DNA of 64,000 bases from Zygnema circumcarinatum (lineage: Eukaryota > Streptophyta > Zygnematophyceae > Zygnematales > Zygnemataceae), in assembly GCA_037447605.1 (NCBI GenBank), contig CM074808.1:2123635-2187634 (forward strand), read 5' to 3'. The notes under the pieces are model-generated. The model saw only the letters and a list, made by a program, of their open reading frames with translations. It ran no database searches and had not been told where the DNA came from. A program made the translations under genes and the position numbers. Positions 35,416 to 45,292 of this stretch are shown here, piece by piece. The number at the start of each line of letters is the position of its first letter. Positions within the stretch are counted from its first letter, which is position 1.

Positions 35416-35468
35416 CGCCCTCGCCCTCGCCCTCGCCCTCGCCCTCGCCCTCGCCCTCGCCCTCGCCG
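35416..35468. repeat. (CGCCCT)n hexanucleotide repeat upstream of the TatD gene
   Basis: About nine perfect copies of CGCCCT in tandem, about 240 bases upstream of the TatD start codon (35176, minus strand), so probably in its promoter or leader. Confidence 0.92.
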
Positions 35469-35616
35469 GGCCCTCCAGCTCGACTCCCTCCCTCCCTCCA
35501 TCGTGAGTGCCCGTGCGCGCACACCCCACAGCTCGCGGCACATCCAATACAGCTGGCAGCGCACGGATAGGATACGTGGGCAATTGTCGAGCTTGCGAAA
35601 GTGGATGGGGCCATCG

Positions 35617-35850
35617 AACCGTTGGATATGCCACGTCTACCTTGCTGCTGTTGGACCGTTGGATATGCCACGAACGCCTTGCCGCTGTTGGACCGTTGGA
35701 TATGCCACGAACGCCTTGCCGTTGTTGGACCGTTGGATATGCCATACATAGGCCTTGCTACTGTTGTACCGTTGGATATGCCACGGAGGCCTTGCCGCTG
35801 TTGGACCGTTGGATATGCCACGTCGTCCTTGCCGCTGTTAAACCATTGCA
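35617..35850 (+). repeat. 37-bp minisatellite, array A1 (about 6 units)
   Basis: Units of 37 bases of the form GGACCGTTGGATATGCCACG plus AACGCCTTGCCGCTGTT. Because 37 is not a multiple of three, each frame cycles through the unit, so the long open frames here are repeat artefacts. On the minus strand every unit contains ATCCAACGGTC, which fits the plant MSA (MYB3R-binding) consensus. Confidence 0.93.
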
Positions 35851-35854
35851 TGAA

Positions 35855-36340
35855 TGGTTGGATTCACCAACCATTGAATCCATTGGCTGGCAATCATCTG
35901 TTGTATGCAATGGCTGGCAACCAACCATTGAATTCATTGGCTGGCAATCAACTGTTGTATGCAATGGCTGGCATCCAACCATTGAATCCAATGGCAGGCA
36001 GTAAACCGTTGTATGCAATGGCTGGCAACCGACCACTGAATCCAATGGCTGGCTTCCACCGGTTGTTTGCAATGGCTGGCAACCGCCCACTCTATCCAAT
36101 GGCTGGCAATCAACCGTTGTTTGTAATGGCTGGCAACCGACCACTGAATCCAATGGCTGGCTTCCACCGGTTGTTTGCAATGGCTGGCAACCGCCCACTC
36201 TATCCAATGGCTGGCAGCCACCGGTTGTTTGCAATGGCTGGACACCAACCATTGAATCCAATGACTGGCAATCAACCGTTGTATAAAATGGCTGGCAACC
36301 GACCACTGAATCCAGGCGGGCAACCAACAGTTGTATGCAT
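35855..36340 (+). repeat. 27-bp minisatellite, array B1
   Basis: Units of 27 bases, two alternating types: CAATGGCTGGCAACCGACCA plus CTGAATC, and CAATGGCTGGCAATCAACCG plus TTGTATG. Since 27 is divisible by three, both strands stay open with a 9-residue period (MAGNRPLNP on plus, CQPLDSVVG on minus). No start context, splice signal or domain supports a protein. Confidence 0.92.
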
Positions 36341-36519
36341 AAGGGCATTAATATTAGCACAACTTCATGAACCACTATCTGTATGCATATACACTTGTAT
36401 GATCATGCATCTACAAATGAACTTGACGGACTCGTTAGATAGATTTCTGCCCTTGTATGGCGACGAGCAGATGAACCGATGCCAACCCTACTCCTGCAGC
36501 GCTTGGCCCGAGTGCCCTG
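36299..36519 (+). repeat. segmental duplication, copy 1 (unique spacer)
   Basis: About 220 bases nearly identical to 36827-37049, beginning in a 27-bp unit variant (TGAATCCAGGCGGGCAACCA) and ending GCTTGGCCCGAGTGCCCTG. Differences include a four-base stretch at GTTAGATAGATT against GTTTGTAGATT. Confidence 0.85.
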
Positions 36520-36599
36520 TGCAGCTGTGTACCAAACCTCGTACGGGTGTGCGCGGAAGGTCGTGGCGGGCCTGTACCTGGCGAGCGAGGTCAGATTGG

Positions 36600-36860
36600 G
36601 GCTGGCAACCGATCACTGAATCCAATGGCTGACAGTCACCGGTTGGTTGAAATGGCTGGCATCCAACCATTGAATCCAATGACTGGCAATCAACCGTTCT
36701 ATAAAATGGCTGGCAACCGACCACTGAATCCAGGCGGGCAACCAACAGTTGTATGCAATGGCTGGCAACCGACCACTGAATCCAATGGCTGGCAATCAAC
36801 CGTTGTATCCAATGGCTGGCAATCGACCACTGAATCCAGGCGGGCAACCAACAGCTGTAT
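36600..36860 (+). repeat. 27-bp minisatellite, array B2
   Basis: The same two alternating 27-bp unit types as array B1, lying between the two copies of the 220-base duplication. The layout A1-B1-spacer-B2-spacer-A2 suggests one duplication of an array-plus-spacer block. Confidence 0.9.
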
Positions 36861-37049
36861 GCTGTATGCATAAGGGCTGTAATCTTAGCACAACTTCATG
36901 AACTACTACCTGTATGCATATACACTTGTATGATCATGCATCTACAAATGAACTTGACGGACTCGTTTGTAGATTTCTGCCCTTGTATGGCGACGAGCAG
37001 ATGAACCGATGCCAACCCTAATCCTGCAGTGCTTGGCCCGAGTGCCCTG
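36827..37049 (+). repeat. segmental duplication, copy 2
   Basis: Partner of 36299-36519. After its end at GAGTGCCCTG the sequence passes directly into array A2, whereas copy 1 passes into a short unrelated GC-rich stretch (36520-36600). Confidence 0.85.
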
Positions 37050-37050
37050 G

Positions 37051-37580
37051 TGCTGTTGGACCGTTGGATATGCCACGTATACCTTGCCACTGTTATGCCG
37101 TTGGATATGCCACGTACGCATTTCCACTGTTGGACCGTTGGATATGACACGTAGGCCTTGCCGTTGTTGGACCGTTGGATATGCCACGTATACCTTGCCA
37201 CTGTTGTACCGTTGGATATGCCACGAACGCTTTGCCGCTGTTGGACCGTTGGATATGCCACGTCTTCCTTGCGGCTGTTAAACCGTGAGATATGCCATGA
37301 AGACCTTGGCGCTGTTGTACCGTTGGATATGCCACGTTGTCCTTACGGCTGTTGAACCGTTGGATATGACACGTAGGCCTTGCCGCTGTTGGACCTTTGG
37401 ATATGCCACATAGGCCTTGCCGCTGTTGGACCGTTGGATATGCCACGAACGCCTTGCCACTGCTGGACCGTTGGATATGCCTTAACATAGGCCTTGCCAC
37501 TGTTGTACCGTTGGATATGCCACGTACGCCTTGCCGTCGTTGGACCGTTGGATATGCCAAGCATTGCCGCTGTTGGACAA
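37051..37580 (+). repeat. 37-bp minisatellite, array A2 (about 14 units)
   Basis: About fourteen units of the same 36-39-base monomer as array A1, most with the intact core GACCGTTGGATATGCCACG. A few have diverged, for example ACCGTGAGATATG near 37281 and ACCTTTGGATATG near 37392. It ends abruptly in a T-rich stretch at 37580. Confidence 0.93.
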
Positions 37581-38238
37581 TGTTTGCTGTTTTTTTGTTG
37601 CATTTTTTCTGGCTGGGAAGCTAACACACACCTTTTGTGGCTATTTTCACACCTTTTCTCGCCTATCAGATTTTTGGGTTTTTATGGTTAATATGTAACC
37701 AAAAATGTGTGAGAATAGCCAAAAAAAAAGGTCTGTACATAGTGAATTCCGGCGGAATTCTGTCCGGCGGCGATGGTTCGCAACCATTGGCTGCAACAAA
37801 TGATGAATCCAATCGTTGGCAGTCATTGCACTGCTTTGAGCCATCACATAATTTATCTGCCGGCAGCCAGATTCAAACTCACGTCACGTCATAGATGGAA
37901 AGGGGAAGAAAATGGCACTGAACTCACGATGGCGAGGCCATCAAATGTACATGGACAAAAGCAGCATGGGGAACCACGAGGGCCGGGTCGCAAAGGACCA
38001 AAGCACAAAAGAAAGAAGCTAAGAGCGAAAAACTACGCCTGGGCGCAACAACGCAGCCCTACGCAGCTCCATGTTGAAACCTTTGGCTATCGTTGACTGG
38101 CCCGGTATCAATGGTTGGCAACCATAATCCAACGATTCCAACCATTGGCAAAGGTGGTTCCCTTGCCGCTCGTGGTTCTCGGCCTCCCTCTCGTCCGCCT
38201 CGCAGCTTCCCCGCGCTGTCCCTGCCGAGGCCGAGGCC
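37581..38238. other. promoter-side region of the plastid peroxiredoxin-like gene
   Basis: Holds dispersed repeat copy 2 (37919-38062) and two outliers of the GGTTGGCAACC family (around 37776-37795 and 38110-38150). The second outlier lies about 100 bases from the start codon of the next gene. Confidence 0.5.
37919..38062 (+). repeat. dispersed repeat, copy 2
   Basis: Same orientation as copy 1 at 26609-26752, with about a dozen or more substitutions and small indels over 144 bases. It ends at the same ACAACGCAGCCCTA word. Confidence 0.8.
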
Positions 38239-41042
38239 ATGGCTGCCGCTGCCGCTGCCCTCGCCCCGCCGCTCGGGCCCGCTCTGCTGGGCCTTTCGCC
38301 GCCGCGCTCCGCCACGCGGCTGCGCTGCGCTCAGAGGAGGGCGCGCTCCTCCGCGCCTCTGCGCGTCTCCGCCGTTCTCAAGGAGTCGCAGAAGCTCGAG
38401 CTCGGCACCCGCGCTCCTGACTTCAAGGTGCGCCGGGCTCTGCTGCTGAACGCATCGAGAGGGTGAGGAATTTATGTCTGAAAATAGACTAAGGTGAGAT
38501 GAGAATACGAGCAGGAGGGAGGCCGGAGGAAGTGAGAGGCTCGGGAATGCAGCGCCGTTTGGGAATCAGAATTCTTGGGCAGTCTCTGCATTTTCATAGA
38601 CAGCTTCCTGTGTGACTTTAATCGGAGTTTGCTCGCGGCTCAAGGTGGGAGAGGCCACGGCTTCCTGCAGCTGTTGGAACCGCTGACCGGCAGACTATGG
38701 AGCTTGGATGACTTTGACGGCCACTGCGCCCTTATGGTTAGTTCACCAACACGGTCACTGCTTGGCACATTCATTCAGGAAAAATGGGAAGCCGGTCCTA
38801 AATCTAGTGCATTGTACAACTTGTTAGAAAGAGCGCAAATTACATTAAATTATCAGCTTCGCCCATCACCAGTAGCCTGAATAGCCCTGTTTGTAAATCT
38901 TTCGGCTCTTGCCGTACGCGTTTAATTTGCAAGAAGTGCATGCAAGTGCCTATTGGCGTAATGCATGGCGATAACGTGATACAGGAAAGCGTGTGATTTA
39001 TTGTCCTGAATTACAGTAGCTAGAGTGTTCTAAGGTGGGATTATTTGAAGTATGCTGTAGATTTCATGTCCGTATGAAAGTGCCTGGACAGATGGTCTTC
39101 ATGTGCAACCACTGCCCTTTTGTGATACACATAAAGAAGGAGCTCGTGGCTCTCACCGGCCTCTATATCGAGGTATTTTATTGCGCTTGTCCTATCCAAA
39201 CAAGGACACCTTTGAGCTACCCTAATTTCTGTTTTGTCATTGCCTTTAGTCATAGCTGGCATTTGGCCATGTCCTGCGAGGGCTCGTATTCGATGCGTTG
39301 TCTGATTCTCAAGGTCTATACCTGCGTGCGTGCAGCTGCAATTGCTGATTTGAAGTGCAGTGACCGAAAAATTAACTGTACTTTGATTCTGCTGTCCTAC
39401 AGAAGGGGCTGGGGGTGGTTGCAATCTCCTCCAATTCCATCGAAACACATCCACAGGCAAGAAGAATGCCTTCTTTCACTTCCCTCTTCCTCTCTCTCTC
39501 TCTCGCCCCAACTCCGACATGTTGCGGCTGGGGGAGCATGTGGTTTTAGCAAACTGCATTAGGCTGTTCATGAAGTCCGTTACTGGCTGCTTTGTGAAGA
39601 CTGTATCTGCCAAATCCTGGGGGGCGAGTGATAAGCACGGCACGCTCTATGAGGACAGTTTGAGGTTTGCAGAGAGGAGGGAGGATATCATCCTGAACGT
39701 GACGATAGCAGACAAGGAAGTGTTGAGATGCCCCATCCAATCGCTTAGTTGAGATTTATGGGTTTGACTAGCATGGGCTTGTCCTGTGGTTTATGTTCGA
39801 TATCAATAGGCAAGATTACAGAATCGCCATAATTCTCGTGCCTTTTGTTATATTTCTTAACGCGGTTTACCCGTGTTTCGAACATTTGTCATGGAAGTTT
39901 GTTGATTGAAGGGTGGCTTGGATGCAGGATGGACCTGAGTTCATGGCAAAGGAAGCCCAGCAGTTCAACTTCAAGTTTCCTTACCTTTATGATGAGGTCA
40001 GCTGCTCTGCTTTCTCGTCTCTCCGATTGTATGCAAGCATGAAGGGCCTTCTATCTGCCCCTCCCCCCCCTCTCCTCTCCCCTCTACCCTCAAACCACGC
40101 ATTAACGATTAACAGCAGTTAGTTGCGAGAGGGCGGGCAGACGCAGGAGGTGGCCAAGAAGTACAGAGCAGCATGCACGCCCGATTTTTACGTCTTTCAG
40201 AAGGTTCGAACTTGACACTTTGAAGCACTGCAGACAGTAGCTGAGTGAGGCCATCGCTGCTGACGTCAGCACGGGGCAGCAGGACGGGCGCAGGCCCTTC
40301 CAGCTCGCGTACCACGGACGGCTCGATGACTCGCGGCCGGGCACGGGGGTGCCTGTCACTGGCAGGTGAGTGGGGTAGAGGGGGAGAGGGGGGAAGGGGG
40401 AGAGGGGGAGAGGGGGAGAGGGGGAGAGGGGGAGAGGCAGACACCTACCAGTGCAGCTTGGTCAAAATGTGAAATATCCTTTTGAGGAGTGATGGGTTGA
40501 AATCTGCTCCTTATGTGCTGGAGGAAGGACTGGATCGCCTAGAACTTGCTCGAGAGAGGTCCGACGAGATTTCCTCTAGCGAAAAGTAAGCATGCATCAT
40601 ACCGAGACGCTGGTAGTTGCTGAATTGGGGTCCTTCCACCTGCTTGTGCGCTGCAGAGACCTTCGGACAGCTCTTGACTGCGTGCTATCAGGCCGCCCTG
40701 TCAACATCCAGCAAAAGCCGAGGCAACTCCTTTTCCTAACGTTCCTTGGCTCCCTGTTCATGTGTTTGCCATGCTTGCTGCAACGCTTGACTCTTTCCCT
40801 TCAGATCAATCCCATGTTTTTTTGTCGTTTTCAATGATAGCACATGATGGTAGAGTTAGTTTTCAGTCCCTGATATTGACTTGGTTAATATCCTGTTTGT
40901 GTTTGAGCCCTCTAAAATGTGCATCATCTGAATGTCCAGACCACTTTCCAGGCGAGGGTGCTGACAGTCCGAGTCTCTGCCTCCTGCAGCATTGGATGCA
41001 ACATCAAGTGGAGACCGGGAAGCGAGCCCGACTACTTTTGAC
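38239..41042 (+). CDS. plastid AhpC/TSA-like thioredoxin-fold protein (At1g21350 type)
   Basis: Nine exons: 38239-38427, 38671-38736, 39092-39172, 39403-39456, 39928-39996, 40141-40203, 40283-40365, 40657-40722 and 40991-41042, giving 240 residues. Residues 1-50 are Ala/Arg/Ser-rich, a likely plastid transit peptide. Then LGTRAPDFK, TGRLWSLDDF, MVFMCNHCPFVIHIKKELVA (resolving CxxC-like NHC), VVAISSNSIETHPQDGPEFM, FPYLYDETQEVAKKY, ACTPDFYVFQ, YHGRLDDSRPGTGVPVTGR and the family's C-terminal KPSIGCNIKWRPG. It belongs to the peroxiredoxin-like group shared by cyanobacteria and plastids; the substrate is unknown. Introns 4 (CAG|GCAAGA) and 8 (CGAG|GCAACT) have GC donors; no GT donor keeps the conserved reading. 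Exon 9 ends at TGA. Confidence 0.93.
40376..40440. repeat. GGGGGAGA tandem tract in an intron
   Basis: Six or more copies of AGAGGGGG in tandem inside intron 7 of the plastid peroxiredoxin-like gene. It is strongly purine-skewed and potentially triplex- or G-quadruplex-forming, but short. Confidence 0.85.
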
Positions 41043-41997
41043 AGCCCAATGTGCCCTCAGCGTGCAGCTTGCAAGGCGTTGCAACCGCTGCTATTGCCTG
41101 CACCTTCCTGTTTCCATGTGCGGTTTTGGAAGAGTGTATTGGCGATGTGGAACATGTAAGTACCGGAGTTCGGACGGAGCATTCAGGCCGTAAGGGGAAC
41201 CTTGCTGAATGCAATTTTTTCACAGTCAAGTCTTACGGTCTATCTTCTCTAACTTATTATCCTTTCTAACTGCATTTTTTCTTCGTCTAACGACCCGGTT
41301 ACAAAGGCTAACTTCAAGTCCTAAATTTAATGCATGCACAAAAAACACGAACAGGTTTCTGTGCGGATGCAGTTAGCAGGTTCGGTATATGTACGGAAGT
41401 AGCCTGTTTTGTCTGTGAAAAATTCTGTCTTAACAAATTGATTCGCTGGTCCACAATAAATAGAGAGAAACAAGGTGAATTGTCATTGCTCCCTTTAGCT
41501 CTCTGCAGGTCCTGAACCCTAAAATCCCTTAAAACCCTCAGTGGCCCTCTGGTACCATTCAATTTTCCCTGCAAGCCACAGACTGTTTCTATGGGCCATC
41601 CTTTTCAAATGAGGCAGACCTTTTGCTGCTGGCATGAAGGAAGCTTTGCTTCAGCTGCAATATCTCAATTGCAGTCGACTTCCAGTTCATATATAAGTGA
41701 TCTGCGATGAAACTTTCCGAGCAGCCGTCTTCAAACATAAAAAGAACAAAAAGGGAAAAAATAAGGAACCTTTGCTCTATACAACCTCCCAACAAAATCG
41801 TGAGTTTATTTTCACTTAGTGCGGATCAACCAGCTCTCCCTTTGCCTCGAGAAAAACGCGAGTGCTATTTTAAGTACAGCGACCAATCTCCACGTGGTCG
41901 TATAGGGAAGCTGCTCCCCTGTGTCCTCCCCTTACTGCGATGGACGAAGCACCAAGTCAATGTCCGAAGAATTCGAGTTATTGCCCTATCGATGCTG
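41043..41997. other. intergenic space between two convergent genes
   Basis: Holds the 3' ends of the peroxiredoxin-like gene (plus) and the ACHT gene (minus). A small group of CCCTAAA-like words lies at 41515-41540. No other gene was recognised. Confidence 0.4.
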
Positions 41998-43594
41998 TCA
42001 CCGCGCCCCTGCCGGCGCTGAAATGTCGGTGGAGGAGGAAGCTGCGGGGGCGTCTGTTGGCAACTCAATCTCGCCCAACCCCAGAGGAGGACCCAAATGG
42101 CATCTGTCGGTGCTGTGGGTAGCAATTGCATCCTTTAGTCTCTGCAGCTGCATACACATAAAAGGTCGCAGAAGTTCAGGACGAAGTGACTAGACAATGG
42201 CTTCGGACAGAGTCTGAAGAGCACAAGCAGATGCACGCGACACAGAGGGCAACCGATTTCAGCCACGGTGTACAGCTTTAGTAATTTAGGATTGATGCCC
42301 CTGCGCTTCAACTCTAGACCTGAAAAAGGGCCCTCTCAGCCCATAGAGATATACGGCAAGATAAGATAAGGTAAGATAAGGCGGCACTTTTTTATTCGTC
42401 ACCTGATCCAAACATGCAGGCTCATGCTTAGGTTGAGAAACTGTAGTGGGTGAAACAAACGGGAAGTGCCAAGCCATAGACTGGGAGGGTTATAAGTGAG
42501 AAACGGGCATAAGAGGCACAATCCAGTGACCTTTAAAAACAATCATATGAGATTCAAGTCTGCCACACATTTTTGCATGTTTGAAAAACCCACCAGACTG
42601 ACAAAAAACCCGCCTCGTTCAAAGCCCTTTTAGGTCCTATTCGCAAAGAAGAATGGCCCAACCTTCACGAAACTTCCAGTCTGTACATGCCGCCTAAAAG
42701 ACAGCTTCAGAGAGTGAGCAGCTGACCTTGGAGAGGGAGGCGGAGAAGGCATCCACACGACCCTCTGAGCCACGGTAGAAGTGGAAGTATGGCAAGACCT
42801 TGATGTTCAGGCTTTTGCACATGGCCTTGTTCTCGTCAAAGTTGATTTTATAGAACTGAATATTTTCGTTCTGCTCTGCGATCTTGCAGAGCTGCAACCC
42901 ACAGACCAGAAACCTATTTCGCTCAGTACACAAAGTTCTGCTCAAACACTTCAACTGACGAGTCATGGCAATAATTTTTAAGTACAAGAAGTGACAGCAG
43001 CAGAATTTAGATCTCACGATTGAAACACCAGCGTTCTGAAGGAAAATGTTTGTTTCAGATAGAGACTAGTCAGAAAATATAACTCAGATAAAGCCTCACA
43101 GCCCTGCCCTTCGTCTCACCTCCAATCAGTCTTATGTCGGGGAGACTAACCTTTGGAAAAAGAGCACGGCAAGAGCCGCACCAAGTAGCAAAGAACTCCA
43201 CGATTACCAGCCGGTCTTCTGCGGTTGCCAAGGCCTCTACAAATTCCTGCGTTGAATGCAGGTCCTTCATGTTTGGGAGACCCTCCTTTTCCCACCATTT
43301 CACTCCATCGTTTGGCACTGCAGCCCCAACCACCACACTAGCTCGCTTCCTAGCAGGAGGTTTCAGAAAGGGATTGACTGTTCGAAGTGATGATGGACAA
43401 AGGAGAAGAGAAGATTTCGGAGCTAGCGGCTTCTCGCCGTATAACGTTGAGCCATAACTTCTAGTCACAGAATGACATTGTTGTGAATTGATCCTGGCCA
43501 TTAGTGACATTGGGCCCTGCGGGCTGCCTGACTGCACCCAGCTACAAGCACTCAAGGTGCTAGAAGCCACTGCAGATTGGGCAGCCATAGTCAT
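41998..43594 (-). CDS. ACHT: atypical Cys/His-rich thioredoxin, plastid (ACHT1/2-like)
   Basis: Three exons, 43151-43594, 42727-42891 and 41998-42147, give 252 residues. Residues 1 to about 85 are Ser-rich and basic, a plastid transit peptide. The ACHT signature [10 protein letters not shown] leads into the thioredoxin fold with active site [15 protein letters not shown], then [20 protein letters not shown] with the cis-Pro, HFYRG and FSASLSK. The tail has [15 protein letters not shown] proteins are plastid redox transmitters that oxidise targets through 2-Cys peroxiredoxin. The last-exon acceptor at 42147 (reading LQRLKDAI) gives the same spacing as Arabidopsis relatives. An upstream in-frame Met at 43657 is possible but adds no conserved sequence. 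The gene converges on the plastid peroxiredoxin-like gene. Confidence 0.93.
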
Positions 43595-45011
43595 CTCAAC
43601 ACTGTTGAAGCGCACAGTGTTGGTCGCCAACTGCAAACCCACAAATTGGCCATGCATGCATTAGTAAACCAAGAGGTCCAGAAATAACTAAAGCAGACCT
43701 GAAAAACAGATTCCTCTTCAAATTCCAAGGAAAACAAATAAGCACTAGGTCACGTAAATTAGCAAGCGGCAACCTCACCAACCAAAACATGACTGTATTA
43801 CAGATCACAAATGTGCCCAAGCAAAATTGACATTGCTCAAAATAAACTTCTATTTTTTTTTTAACTTTCCTCAATGCCTACACATACAACCCCCTAACAC
43901 GTTGAAATGCTCGAAGTGCTAAACAAACTTCATGTACCAAAAAAGGCCTTAGACCTTTGTCTAATAGTCACAACTTGACAAATGGCGAAGTTTTGCTAAG
44001 CGACGAAAGACGGCAGGTGCTGTACATCTAAATTTACAAATGTTACTAAAGAACATTTGAAACAAATATACATGTTGTTCCCGAACAACTTGCATTCCAG
44101 TATAAAATGTTTCTTAATTACTGTATCAATGTCCTTTCTCTGAGCAGGCACCCGTGTTAAACAAACGATAGATATGTCGGTAATTCGGTACTTTAACATC
44201 TAAAAACTTGCCTTTACTTGCAGAAAGTCTGTTAGAAACCCTCAATGACTGCAAGCTTCATCACACGAGTCTCCTCACAGACCAGAATCTTCGAGTTCGA
44301 ATTCATCATTAGTAGTGAGAACTTCTCAAACGCACCATCAATACCTTCCTTCCTTCATATCGTTGCATTCAGTCCGCAAACTTAAATCCAACAATTTGCG
44401 CCCCTAAGCTTTGTTTCGGTCTGTTCGAATGTTTTCTGATTTTGCAGCTTTTATCTTTGCACGGTTCGGCGAAGCATCGCTAACGAGCCCGTATATATAA
44501 AACACCGTTTGATTATGTGTAGATTGAGGCCGACGCATCAGCCCATTTTGGCACGAATAATCATTTACAAACACACTTACATTCTGGAATTCCAATTCCA
44601 AGGGTAACAAACGAAGCCTGGATTGTTTTTTATATAAAGCTAGAAGGTAGCACTCTGTCAATTCTCTGAGATTCGGAAAGATTCCGCATAGGATCTTCAA
44701 GAAGAACGCTTTTAGGTTCTTCAATTCACGTCGTATTGAAAAATAAGGAAACCACACTGGGTCTCCGCATCACATCAATCAAGACATGGCGGCAAGCCGC
44801 CCTGCCCGCCTGACACTCGAGACCGAAGACGCCCCTGCAGAAAGAGGTAAGGCCCTCTATGCATCCATGGCGGTCACCAGGCTGCAACACTGACCTTCCC
44901 TTGCGCCGCCTGCCACCCTCTCCTCTGCTCCTCCGCCCTCTCTCCCTCTCCCTCCTCCGACTCCTCTCCCTCTCCCTCACGAGTCGCCCTTCCGGCGCTC
45001 ATTCGTCCCCT

Positions 45012-45100
45012 CCGTACGCGTACAAACATCCGTACCATTTTCGTACACGTGCATGCATTCCTTCTCGTTGAGCCGTACGAAGGTGCCACTCCGTACAGAT
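45012..45100. promoter_or_regulatory. GTAC-rich cluster upstream of NOL11
   Basis: Six or seven GTAC cores lie within about 90 bases, including CCGTACGCGTACAAAC, ATCCGTACC and GCCGTACGAAGG. GTAC is the core recognised by plant SBP/SPL factors. The same words recur in the copia LTRs and in the NOP53/SWI3D promoter. Confidence 0.4.
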
Positions 45101-45174
45101 TGTACTTCAGTGGAAGGGCGGGAAGGGGGGTTTAAGGCCTGCCGCGGTCGGTCCTTGGAGGGAGAGTGGGCGCG

Positions 45175-45285
45175 GCGGAAGGGAGGGAGGAGGGAGGAGG
45201 GAGGAGGGAGGAGGGAGGAGGGAGGAGGGAGGAGGGAGGGAGGGAGGAGGGAGGAGGGAGGGAGGGAGGAGGGAGGAGGGAGCAG
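45175..45285. repeat. (GGGAGGA)n tract upstream of NOL11
   Basis: More than a dozen tandem GGGAGGA units, a homopurine tract on the plus strand ending within 10 bases of the first NOL11 ATG. It probably lies in the 5' leader or core promoter. Confidence 0.9.
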
Positions 45286-45292
45286 AGGGGGG

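Larger units (their letters stand above)
43595..45292. promoter_or_regulatory. divergent promoter region, ACHT / NOL11
   Basis: The 1.7 kb between the start codons of ACHT (minus) and NOL11 (plus). It holds a GTAC-rich cluster (45012-45100) and a GGGAGGA tandem tract (45175-45285). At 44786 an ATG opens a short reading (MAASRPARLTLETEDAPAER) ending in a GTAAGG donor; it could be a first exon of an unidentified transcript. No recognisable gene otherwise. Confidence 0.4.

Noticed and set aside
35601-36340. CRISPR-like array of regularly spaced repeats
   Set aside because: Units are directly contiguous minisatellite monomers without unique spacers, in a eukaryotic nuclear context with spliced genes and no Cas genes.
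35507-37627. Repeat-peptide frames of 100-343 residues on both strands
   Set aside because: They arise from the 37-bp and 27-bp arrays. The 37-bp unit is not a multiple of three, and no initiation context or conserved domain is present.
44290-44320. Sequence resembling a tRNA B-box (TTCGAGTTCGAATTC)
   Set aside because: No matching A-box at the right distance and no cloverleaf could be drawn.
44404-44757. 117-residue frame on the minus strand
   Set aside because: No recognisable family and AT-rich codon use unlike neighbouring exons; it lies in the ACHT/NOL11 intergenic region without supporting signals.
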